From positions 1-40,511 of the forward strand of contig JAFMDF010000053.1 of the NCBI GenBank assembly GCA_017857395.1: a stretch of 40,511 nt of DNA, written 5' to 3'. Below are positions 33,149 through 40,511 of this stretch, one piece after another. How positions within the stretch are numbered: position 1 is the stretch's first letter; each line of letters begins with the position of its first letter. The position numbers and the translations under genes are program-made. Below the pieces are notes generated by a model. That model saw only the letters and a program-made list of their open reading frames with translations, was not told the origin of the DNA and searched no databases. This DNA is from Bacteroidota bacterium. GTDB lineage: Bacteria > Bacteroidota > Bacteroidia > Chitinophagales > Saprospiraceae.

Positions 33149-33344
33149 GAGTATGTTTAAAAAATTCACCTGATAATTTCTAAGAGCTTCGAAATATTAT
33201 TCGGTTTCATCTTATTTGATGGTTTGATTGTTAAGATTGTTTGATTGTTAACCATTCAACAATCTTAACAATTAAACCATTTTGAATACCAAAAACGGCT
33301 ATAAGACTGATAGTCAGTCTCTTGAAAATTTAAACATGCTCTAA
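33146..33344. repeat. Palindromic intergenic element filling the whole gap
   Basis: The outer ends TAAGAGTATGTTTAAA (33146-33161, including the stop codon) and TTTAAACATGCTCTAA (33329-33344) are inverted at 14 of 16 positions. Inside, a 21-bp arm starting GGTTTGATTG (33221-33241) pairs with 33258-33278 with one mismatch, and AGACTGA-TAG-TCAGTCT (33304-33320) forms a further hairpin. The element leaves only 9 bp before the next start codon. Confidence 0.8.
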
Positions 33345-33353
33345 GTAATTGAT

Positions 33354-35228
33354 ATGAAAAACTTATTGATACTAATATCCATTTTCCTATTTGTTTCCTG
33401 CCAACAATACTCAACTCAGGAAACTTTCAGTCCATTGGGAAATGGTAATGCCCCTCAAACTTTTGAGGAACTCTGGAAAGATTTTGATCCACAAAAAGAA
33501 CCGCTGGATACCGAAATTTTATACGAATGGGAAGAAGAGGGAGTTATAATGAAAGTACTGCGTTACCGCATTGGAATTTTTAAAGGGCAGAAAGCCATGA
33601 TGGCAGCTATTTACGGATATCCAAAAGGAGCAAAAAAACTACCGGGGCTGGTTCAGATTCACGGTGGTGGGCAGTACGCCGATTATCGCGCAGTGCTAAC
33701 CAATGCCAAGCGGGGTTATGCTACCATTTCCATTTCGTGGGGCGGTCGGATTAATGCACCAGGTTATAAAGTTACACCGGATATTGTAAAACTATTTTGG
33801 GAAAATAAAACCGATAACCCTGACTATAAAATTATCACAGACTGGGGAGCGGTTGACGGATATCATGCTCCTTGTCGAAATCCTGATAACAACTTTAATG
33901 GAGTTTCGGCAGCATTGTGGACGCTGGATTCCATTGAATCGCCACGTAATAACCCTTGGTTTTTAGGTGCAGTAGGAGCCCGCAGGGCTTTAACTTTTTT
34001 GGAGCAACAACCAGAAATTAATCCAGATATGCTAGGAGTTTACGGTCATTCCATGGGAGGGAAACTAACTGTGCTAACAGCTTCTGATCCGCGCGTAAAA
34101 GCGGCAGCACCCTCCTGCGGTGGTATAAGCGACAATGTCAATGAAAACCCATTGTATCAAAAAACAATAGCTGATAATGTGTATTTGAAAGAGATTTCCT
34201 GTCCTATCATTTTTTTAAATCCAGCAAATGACTTTCACGGACATTTGCGTGATTTACCGAAAGCAGTGAACCTTTTAAAAAGTAAAGAATGGCAGGTAGT
34301 TAGTGCTGCTCATCATAATCACCAGGATCTTGGGCAGTCTGAAGTTACTGGGCTATTATGGTTCGACCAGTATTTGAAAGGAACATTCAATTACCCGGAG
34401 ACTCCCGAAAGTTCATTAGCATTAAAAACAAAAAATGGCATACCTTCTTTTTCTGTAAAACCCGATGCTTCGAAACCAATTCTTGAAGTTGATATTTATT
34501 ATACACAACAAGGCGAGAATAGCGGAGAGATCTCGGATAGAGAAAACAGAATGAATCGTTTTTGGCATCATGCAAAAGCAATTAAAAAGGATGGCAACTG
34601 GATTGCAGATTTACCACTACTTAGTACTGATAAACCATTATGGGCTTATGCCAACGTACTTTATTCATTGAAGGAAGCGGTAACAGGTGCAGGCTATTAT
34701 TATGGAGTTTATAGGGTTAATTCTTTCAACTTGTCCACGCTTATACATATTGCCACACCCGAGCAGCTAAAAGCAGCAGGAGTAAAAAATACAATGGAGC
34801 CATCTCTTGCTATTGAAACTTTTGAAGGCGACTGGCAAAAAGAGTGGTTTACCTACAAACCTGAATTTTGGTCGCGCAAAACACATAAAGTTTACAACGA
34901 CAAATGGAAGGCTCCAGAAAATGCAAAACTGGCTTTTGAAGTTCGTGCGGCAGCGCCTAATAAAATGGTAGTTGGAATAGATAAATACGCTACTGAAATT
35001 CAGCTTAAAGGCGGCCCTGGATGGCAACCTATTGTTTTGACAGCCAATGATTTTCAAAACGCCCTTGGAGAAGCATTACCCGATTGGACTGGAATAATGG
35101 AACTGAGACTGGGGACTAAGGAAACATTAAAAGAAAAAATTGATTTCGAAAATAAAAAACTAGATTTGGGCGCTGAATGGACTGGAGAGCAACCAAGGTT
35201 TAAAAATTTGAAATGGATTGTTAATTAA
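33354..35228 (+). CDS. Alpha/beta hydrolase (acetyl-xylan-esterase-like) lipoprotein with C-terminal beta domain
   Basis: The product has 624 residues and a lipoprotein signal (lipobox FVSC, Cys16). An alpha/beta hydrolase domain spans about residues 60-350. QIHGGG near 100 is the oxyanion region, and the nucleophile is Ser233 in YGHSMGG. The acid is likely Asp293 in NPANDFHG and the base one of His320/His321/His323 in AAHHNHQD. The remaining 270 residues are beta-rich and without a family I can name. The layout fits secreted carbohydrate esterases that remove acetyl or other acyl groups, so the substrate may be O-acylated. A peptidase role is possible but less in keeping with the context. 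It follows the palindromic element and precedes the second sulfatase gene by 77 bp. Confidence 0.85.
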   Translation: MKNLLILISIFLFVSCQQYSTQETFSPLGNGNAPQTFEELWKDFDPQKEPLDTEILYEWEEEGVIMKVLRYRIGIFKGQKAMMAAIYGYPKGAKKLPGLVQIHGGGQYADYRAVLTNAKRGYATISISWGGRINAPGYKVTPDIVKLFWENKTDNPDYKIITDWGAVDGYHAPCRNPDNNFNGVSAALWTLDSIESPRNNPWFLGAVGARRALTFLEQQPEINPDMLGVYGHSMGGKLTVLTASDPRVKAAAPSCGGISDNVNENPLYQKTIADNVYLKEISCPIIFLNPANDFHGHLRDLPKAVNLLKSKEWQVVSAAHHNHQDLGQSEVTGLLWFDQYLKGTFNYPETPESSLALKTKNGIPSFSVKPDASKPILEVDIYYTQQGENSGEISDRENRMNRFWHHAKAIKKDGNWIADLPLLSTDKPLWAYANVLYSLKEAVTGAGYYYGVYRVNSFNLSTLIHIATPEQLKAAGVKNTMEPSLAIETFEGDWQKEWFTYKPEFWSRKTHKVYNDKWKAPENAKLAFEVRAAAPNKMVVGIDKYATEIQLKGGPGWQPIVLTANDFQNALGEALPDWTGIMELRLGTKETLKEKIDFENKKLDLGAEWTGEQPRFKNLKWIVN

Positions 35229-35305
35229 GGTAAGCTTATAAAAATGGTAATTAAACAAAGTTTTGATGAAACGGCATTATAATAAAACTAATAAAATAAA
35301 CAATC

Positions 35306-37144
35306 ATGCGTAAAACAACCGAAACCAGACATTTTGCTTTCTTCATTATATTAATCAGTTTTGTTGGTCTATTGATTAGTTGTCAGAAAAAGGGAAAAGA
35401 ACAAGAAATACTTAAATCTAAACCCAATGTAATCATCGTCATTACAGATGATCAGGGCTATGGGGATTTAGGACATACAGGTAACCCCATCATCAAAACC
35501 CCGGCTATTGACAAGTTTGCAGGAGAGGCGGTGAGTTTGACCAATTATCATGTAGGCACCACTTGCGCACCAACTCGGGCAGGCCTGCTTACAGGGCGTA
35601 ACTGCAACCGTAATGGAGTCTGGCATACTATAATGGGTGCTTCGATGCTCAATGATGGAGAGACAACCCTTGCTGATGTATTCAAAGAAAATGGATATAA
35701 AACAGGCATGTTTGGGAAATGGCATTTAGGAGATAATCATCCTTTTCTGCCGCATGACAGAGGCTTCGAAGAAACGTTTTATCATGGAGGCGGAGGAGTA
35801 GGGCAGACCCCTGATTATTGGAATAACGACTATTTTGACGATACCTATTTTAGGAACGGAGTACCGGAAAAGAAAACAGGCTATTGCACAGATGTTTGGT
35901 TTGATGCAGCGATGCAATTTATCAAAAACAAAAAGGAAGAGCCATTTCTATGTTATCTCAGTTTGAATGCGCCACATGGGCCTTTCAATCTGCCAGAGGA
36001 GTATTATGAACTATACAAAAACGAGACGCAGATTAATGAAGTTCAAAAGCGTTTTTATGGAATGATTACAAATGTGGATGATAATTTCTCCCGATTACTC
36101 AAGCAGTTGGATGCGATGGGTATTGCAGAGAATACTATTGTCATTTTTACTACGGATAACGGTACTGCAAGAGGATATATGACGGATAAAGAAACCGGAA
36201 AAGTAACAGGCTATAATGTTGGTATGCGTGGTACAAAAGGTAGCGAATACGATGGTGGTCACCGAGTTCCTTTTATTATTCGATGGCCTAAGGGAGATTT
36301 AAAAGGTGGAAAAACCCTCAATAGTTTGACCGCACATGTGGATGTACTACCAACCCTGACGAAACTAACAGGGCAGACTTTTACACCAACAAAAACGATG
36401 GATGGTACGGATATCAGCGACTATTTGCTTGGAAAAGGGGAAGCTCCAAAAAGAACTTTGGTTACCGATACCCAACGAGTACCTTGGCCGATCAAAGGTA
36501 AAAATAGTTGTGTCATGGAGGGTGATTGGCGATTGAACAATGGAAAGGAACTTTACAATATAAGTAATGATCCTGGTCAACAAGCTAATGTAGCCAATCA
36601 ATATCCAGAAAGAGTGATAGAGATGAATGCTTTTTATGAAAACTGGTGGGAAGATGTAATCAAAGAAACAAAGTATTCTGTCATCCAACTTGGTACCGAC
36701 TCTATTGATGTAATAACTTGTCACGATGCGCGAACGATAGATTATTACCCACCTTGGAATCAACAAATGATTCGTAGGGGAAACCCAATGGAACCAGCAT
36801 CATTTTCGGTGGATTTTGTGGCATCAGGTACTTATAAATTCCACCTTAGAAGGTGGCCAGCAGAAAGTGGTTTAGCACTTGGAGCGGTGATAAATGACGG
36901 GGTATCCGCTACCTCTTTTACAGAGGCTACGGTAGATGGAGAGTCCATGAAATTTACCAAAGCTCACTTGAAAATAGCCAATCAGGAAGAGGAGACTATT
37001 GTAAATAATGAAGCGGAAGCCACAATAATTGAAATGTCCGTATCCAAAGGACCAACAGAATTACTAGCTTATTTTGATATGGAAGATGGCGTACAATGCA
37101 ATGCCTTTTACATTTATGTAGAAAAGATAAGTGATTCAAAATAA
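35306..37144 (+). CDS. S1-family sulfatase with C-terminal extension, lipoprotein
   Basis: The product has 612 residues and a signal with lipobox LISC (Cys26). Arylsulfatase landmarks follow: ITDDQGYGDLG near 48-58, the formylglycine site CAPTR with Cys87, GKWHLGD near 138, and FTTDNGTARGY near 287-297 with the second metal-binding Asp/Asn. GSEYDGGHRVPF near 312-323 and VDVLPTL follow. After about residue 500 there is an extra beta-rich part (FSVDFVASGTYKFHLRRWP ...) common to several PUL sulfatases. CAPTR differs from the CSPSR of the first sulfatase at 22629, so the two enzymes likely attack different sulfate positions. It is followed after 65 bp by the GH31 gene. Confidence 0.92.
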   Translation: MRKTTETRHFAFFIILISFVGLLISCQKKGKEQEILKSKPNVIIVITDDQGYGDLGHTGNPIIKTPAIDKFAGEAVSLTNYHVGTTCAPTRAGLLTGRNCNRNGVWHTIMGASMLNDGETTLADVFKENGYKTGMFGKWHLGDNHPFLPHDRGFEETFYHGGGGVGQTPDYWNNDYFDDTYFRNGVPEKKTGYCTDVWFDAAMQFIKNKKEEPFLCYLSLNAPHGPFNLPEEYYELYKNETQINEVQKRFYGMITNVDDNFSRLLKQLDAMGIAENTIVIFTTDNGTARGYMTDKETGKVTGYNVGMRGTKGSEYDGGHRVPFIIRWPKGDLKGGKTLNSLTAHVDVLPTLTKLTGQTFTPTKTMDGTDISDYLLGKGEAPKRTLVTDTQRVPWPIKGKNSCVMEGDWRLNNGKELYNISNDPGQQANVANQYPERVIEMNAFYENWWEDVIKETKYSVIQLGTDSIDVITCHDARTIDYYPPWNQQMIRRGNPMEPASFSVDFVASGTYKFHLRRWPAESGLALGAVINDGVSATSFTEATVDGESMKFTKAHLKIANQEEETIVNNEAEATIIEMSVSKGPTELLAYFDMEDGVQCNAFYIYVEKISDSK

Positions 37145-37209
37145 TAATTTCAACACAAAGATAAACATCCAAAACTAGGTCTTTTGGTCAAACTGATAAT
37201 AATTTAAAA

Positions 37210-39366
37210 ATGGTAAAAAACAAATGTTATTGCATCCTACTCTTATCCATTATAGGTAATATATTCGGCTATAGTCAGCAAACTTTACTTTCAGGAATGG
37301 ATAAACTAAACTGGGAAAAAGTAATGCCCGGTGTTTGGAAGGCAACTATAGGCGAGACGAAACTGAACGCCTTAGATTATGCGGATGCTCCCAAAGTGGA
37401 AGCCTTAAAAACATTAGGGGAAGCGGCTTTCCCATTTAATAAAGAAAATACGCTAAGCCAAAAAACACCGACTCGAATTGGAATTCGATTGCCACTAGAG
37501 AAGGAAGAAAAAATTTATGGCTTAGGCTTAGAATTTGAAGGGATAAATCGTCGAAAAAACGTTTATACGCTTAAAGTCGACCATTACGGAGGCGTAAAAG
37601 GCTATACCCATGCGCCTGTACCATTTTATGTGTCTAGCAAAGGCTATGGTGTTTTGATTAATGCACCTCAACGAGTAAAAATTCATGTAGGCATTGGCAA
37701 TAGAAAAGATAGTAATTTACCAACAGCAATAGATAGAACGACCGGAAAAAATTGGGCAGCTCGTCCCTTATCCGATGCAGTAGAAGCAAATGTGATTGGA
37801 ACAGGATTAGAAATATTTGTTTTTGGTGGAGACAGCCCTTTAGAAGCAGTACAGCGATATAATCTTTTTTGTGGAGGAGGGGCATTACCACCCAAATGGG
37901 GTTTAGGTTTTTGGCATAGGGTGCATACCAAAAGTTCAGATGAAGCTATCTATCAAGAAATAGCAGATTTTAAAAAAAATAATTTCCCAGTAGATGTCAT
38001 TGGTTTAGAACCTGGATGGCAAAATTTTGCTTATCCTTGTTCTTATGATTGGGACGAAACCCGATTTCCTAATCCAACAAAATTTGTAAACACGCTCTCT
38101 CAAAAAGGAATCAAAGTGAATCTATGGGAGAATCCTTATGTTGCGCCAACATCTACTATGTTTGAGGCAATCCAACCTTATACAGGCAGTCATACCGTTT
38201 GGTTGGGCGAAGTGCCAGATTATACCATTCCCGAAGCACAAAAAGTACTCCTCAATCATCATCAAAAAAGCCATTTGGGTATAGGGGTTAGTGGTTATAA
38301 ATTTGATGAAGTAGATGGTTATGATTTTTGGCTTTGGCCAGACCATGCCACTTTTCCTTCTGGCAATGATGCGGTAGAAATTCGGCAATTATACGGGCTT
38401 ATTTTGCAAGATTTATTTCAAGACCATTTAAAAAAACAAAATAAGCGAACCTATAATTTAGTTCGCTCTTCTTATGCGGGAGCAAGCAGTAAAAATTCGG
38501 TTATTTATAGCGATTATTATAACCATAAAGAATATGTAACTGCGCTTGCCAATTCCTCTATGGCAGGAATATTATGGACACCTGAAATCCGAAGTGCTAA
38601 ATCTGCGGAAGAATGGATTAGGCGCTTTCAAACGGTTTGTTTTTCTCCTTTGATGATGTTAAATGCTTGGAGTAGTGGCAAAAAACCTTGGAGTTTCCCC
38701 GAAGTAACGGATGCAGTTAGAGACGTAATACAGCTCCGAAAAAGATTATTGCCTTATCTTTATACTGCATTTTATGCCTATCAACAAAAAGGTATCCCCC
38801 CTTTTAGAGCGATGATTTTAGAAAATGGATTTGATGCAAAAGAGGTAGTAACAGGTGGGCAATTAGATGGGGTAGCGAACCCTTATGCCGAGCAGAAAAA
38901 GTTGGAGGTGACCGACCAGTATATGATGGGCCCTTCTATTTTAGTGGCGCCTGTATTTACTGGAGAAACTAGCCGAAAAGTAGTTTTGCCAAAGGGCAAT
39001 TGGTACGATTTCTATACAGGCAAATTGGTGGGTAATGGTCAAACGATTACTATTCAAACTAAGCTAGAACAAATTCCTTTATTTGTCAAAGATGGAGGAA
39101 TTATTCCAATGATAGGAGAGGGGGAAGACCTAAATGCGAATAATCCAAAATTGGAAGTCCGACATTATGGTCAACAAGAAAATGAGTATACTTTGTATAA
39201 TGATGATGGAGCAAGTTTTGATTATGAAAAAGCGGAATTTACCTTAATGGAATTAACCGTTAAAAGAAAAAAGAATGGACAATTTAATGGCAATTGCGAG
39301 GCAAGTAGGAATCAACAATTTCGATACAAAAAAACGACTTGGAAATGGATGACCGAAGCAAAGTAA
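37210..39366 (+). CDS. GH31-family glycoside hydrolase
   Basis: The product has 718 residues and a signal peptide of about 22 residues ending at FGYSQ. It has a GH31 N-terminal beta-sandwich (IYGLGLEFEG near 115) and a catalytic barrel with PPKWGLGFWH near 223-232. VDVIGLEPGWQ is near 255-265, and GYKFDEVDG has the probable nucleophile Asp366. RSSYAG lies near 422, and C-terminal beta domains begin with QYMMGPSILVAPV. The usual WSGD acid/base region is replaced by IYSDYYNH, so this is a divergent branch. Known GH31 activities include alpha-glucosidase, alpha-xylosidase and sulfoquinovosidase; I cannot choose between them. It is the last + strand gene and faces the right-edge gene across a 262-bp gap holding an element. 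Confidence 0.9.
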   Translation: MVKNKCYCILLLSIIGNIFGYSQQTLLSGMDKLNWEKVMPGVWKATIGETKLNALDYADAPKVEALKTLGEAAFPFNKENTLSQKTPTRIGIRLPLEKEEKIYGLGLEFEGINRRKNVYTLKVDHYGGVKGYTHAPVPFYVSSKGYGVLINAPQRVKIHVGIGNRKDSNLPTAIDRTTGKNWAARPLSDAVEANVIGTGLEIFVFGGDSPLEAVQRYNLFCGGGALPPKWGLGFWHRVHTKSSDEAIYQEIADFKKNNFPVDVIGLEPGWQNFAYPCSYDWDETRFPNPTKFVNTLSQKGIKVNLWENPYVAPTSTMFEAIQPYTGSHTVWLGEVPDYTIPEAQKVLLNHHQKSHLGIGVSGYKFDEVDGYDFWLWPDHATFPSGNDAVEIRQLYGLILQDLFQDHLKKQNKRTYNLVRSSYAGASSKNSVIYSDYYNHKEYVTALANSSMAGILWTPEIRSAKSAEEWIRRFQTVCFSPLMMLNAWSSGKKPWSFPEVTDAVRDVIQLRKRLLPYLYTAFYAYQQKGIPPFRAMILENGFDAKEVVTGGQLDGVANPYAEQKKLEVTDQYMMGPSILVAPVFTGETSRKVVLPKGNWYDFYTGKLVGNGQTITIQTKLEQIPLFVKDGGIIPMIGEGEDLNANNPKLEVRHYGQQENEYTLYNDDGASFDYEKAEFTLMELTVKRKKNGQFNGNCEASRNQQFRYKKTTWKWMTEAK

Positions 39367-39430
39367 ATTAATGAGCTGATAACAAAACAAAACCTATTAA
39401 TTCAATAGACTCCTATTTTTACTCTTTTGT

Positions 39431-39600
39431 TAGACTACTATACATTACAGTAGTCAGAAGTCAGACCGTCAATTTCATTGACTGCCAGAAGTCAGATAAC
39501 TCCGTACTAAGTACAGATATTCAGTTGTTAGCAAATCTAAAATCTGACTTCTGACAGAAAAATTTATTTTTTGGTCTGACTTCTGACCCCTTTTGTATTC
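39431..39600. repeat. Palindromic intergenic element, family B copy 2, with flanking direct repeat
   Basis: This element starts TAGACTACTAT like the copy at 5443. GTCAGAAGTCAGACC (39453-39467) and GGTCTGACTTCTGAC (39573-39587) are perfect 15-bp inverted repeats, and further CAGAAGTCAGAT/ATCTGACTTCTG arms nest inside. The unit is flanked by an 11-bp direct repeat TACTCTTTTGT at 39420-39430 and 39601-39611, which looks like a target-site duplication. It lies between convergent genes and could also act as a two-way terminator. Confidence 0.75.
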
Positions 39601-39628
39601 TACTCTTTTGTAAAGATTAGGAGCCTAA

Positions 39629-40511
39629 TTAAAAAACTACCTCATTTTCTCCTTTATCAAGATTAAAACACAATATGGCTTTTCCTTTTTCTTTGAACCA
39701 AGTATTTTCTTTTAGATCAAGTTTATTGGCCACTCTTTGAAGTGGTCGTTCTTGTCCTTTTTTCAATAGTCGGGGACTATTTATTTTATGAGAAATTTTT
39801 AAAGTAAAGTCTTTTGAAGCAAAAGGGGCTTTTAAATGAAGCTTATTCCCTCTTTGGGTGATAGTTGTCAATTCTTTGGCTGCCCAGTATCGAGCAATTT
39901 CACTCAATTTCATCCATTGAAGATGGTCATACTTCTCATGAATACGTTTGACGACCTCTTTGAATATGTTAAATCCTATTTTTGCTCCATTATAATAAAT
40001 GCCAGGCCAGTGGCAAACCATAATAGCTGGCTCGCGGGAGTCAATTACGTCCACCAATCGACCTTTTTGGAGGTCTTCGGTAATAAATTTATCTACATTG
40101 CCAGGTGTCAATCCGTCCCAACCACCAAACCAGTCTCCTGTACAACCAATGATGGATACCACACATTTAGGATCATTACTTTTAAGTCCCGAAGCATGTA
40201 AGACCTGAGGAGCGACTGACTGCTCTTTTTCCGTATAAAGGTCCCTGAAATAATGTGGAATTTCTGCATTAAACACATCCCTTACGGACTCCAATGAAGC
40301 CAATGCCAGATTTGATTTATTTTTACTCCCATAACCTCCGGGGGTTGTCAATCCATCACAGTACAAGCCAGCATCTTTTAGAATTTGTAAGGCATAAGCC
40401 TGATAAGTTGCCAGTTCATCTGCGCTTTTTTGCTGACTCCATTCCCAGTTTTCCATGTAGTCTGGTGTAGCATAAGGGTAAGGTCTTCCCGTTTTAATAT
40501 CAATTACCCTT
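39629..40511 (-). CDS. Uncharacterised protein, 5' end beyond the window edge
   Basis: The frame runs from the stop codon at 39629-39631 to the right edge without a stop, so the N-terminus lies outside; the ATG at 40456 is internal (VIDIKTGRPYPYATPDYMENW reads through it). About 294 residues are visible. They include TYQAYALQILKDAGLYCDGLTTPGGYGSK, SIIGCTGDWFGGWDG, IMVCHWPGIYYNG and LSEIARYW. The pattern of an Asp/Gly-rich loop and a later His-Trp-Pro resembles polysaccharide-deacetylase-like barrels, but I cannot assign a family. It is the only minus-strand gene and converges on the GH31 gene, so it belongs to a separate transcription unit. Confidence 0.8.
   Translation of the reverse strand, partial: RVIDIKTGRPYPYATPDYMENWEWSQQKSADELATYQAYALQILKDAGLYCDGLTTPGGYGSKNKSNLALASLESVRDVFNAEIPHYFRDLYTEKEQSVAPQVLHASGLKSNDPKCVVSIIGCTGDWFGGWDGLTPGNVDKFITEDLQKGRLVDVIDSREPAIMVCHWPGIYYNGAKIGFNIFKEVVKRIHEKYDHLQWMKLSEIARYWAAKELTTITQRGNKLHLKAPFASKDFTLKISHKINSPRLLKKGQERPLQRVANKLDLKENTWFKEKGKAILCFNLDKGENEVVF

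Noticed and set aside
40457-40511. Treating the ATG at 40456 as the true start of the right-edge gene
   Set aside because: The frame stays open to the window edge with plausible protein sequence, so the gene is partial and this Met is internal.

Overview
The window looks like a chromosomal stretch of a free-living, AT-rich member of the Bacteroidota. The evidence is a SusC/SusD pair, a one-protein hybrid two-component regulator, many lipoproteins and start codons preceded by A/T-rich stretches without Shine-Dalgarno sites. I see no rRNA, tRNA, CRISPR array or transposase, so the genus cannot be fixed. All genes but the last, which is cut by the right edge, lie on the + strand. The window is a polysaccharide utilisation locus (PUL) for a fucose-rich, probably sulfated glycan, joined to the cytoplasmic pathway for the released L-fucose.

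Region 1 (182-6832) is fucose catabolism by the non-phosphorylative route. It holds a second-step SDR dehydrogenase, an FAH-family diketo-deoxyfuconate hydrolase, an amidohydrolase lactonase, an L-fucose dehydrogenase-like SDR, a RhaM-type mutarotase, a FucP-type permease, and an FMN 2-hydroxyacid oxidase that could burn the L-lactate formed. Only the fuconate dehydratase step is not in the window. A good intrinsic terminator at 6884-6915 closes this block.

Region 2 (7020-19687) is sensing and uptake: a 1407-residue hybrid sensor/AraC regulator, SusC, SusD, a terminator, and a 1109-residue FG-GAP/UnbV lipoprotein.

Region 3 (20272-39366) is exported degradation. It holds two canonical GH29 fucosidases and one divergent GH29-like protein, two S1 sulfatases, a GH92 mannosidase, a GH31 enzyme and an alpha/beta hydrolase. 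It also holds a putative TIM-barrel hydrolase and an uncharacterised 826-residue protein with an internal duplication. Two gene remnants lie inside this block: the C-terminus of a DUF1501-type protein and the N-terminus of a beta-helix-type lipoprotein.

Almost every larger non-coding gap is filled by a palindrome-rich element of roughly 130-220 bp, with terminal inverted repeats and nested hairpins. There are several sequence families, and at least two are present twice. This non-coding layer is the most unusual part of the window. One copy family sits inside the fucose operon and again before the first fucosidase. Another lies after the permease gene and again between the convergent GH31 and right-edge genes, the latter copy flanked by an 11-bp direct repeat.
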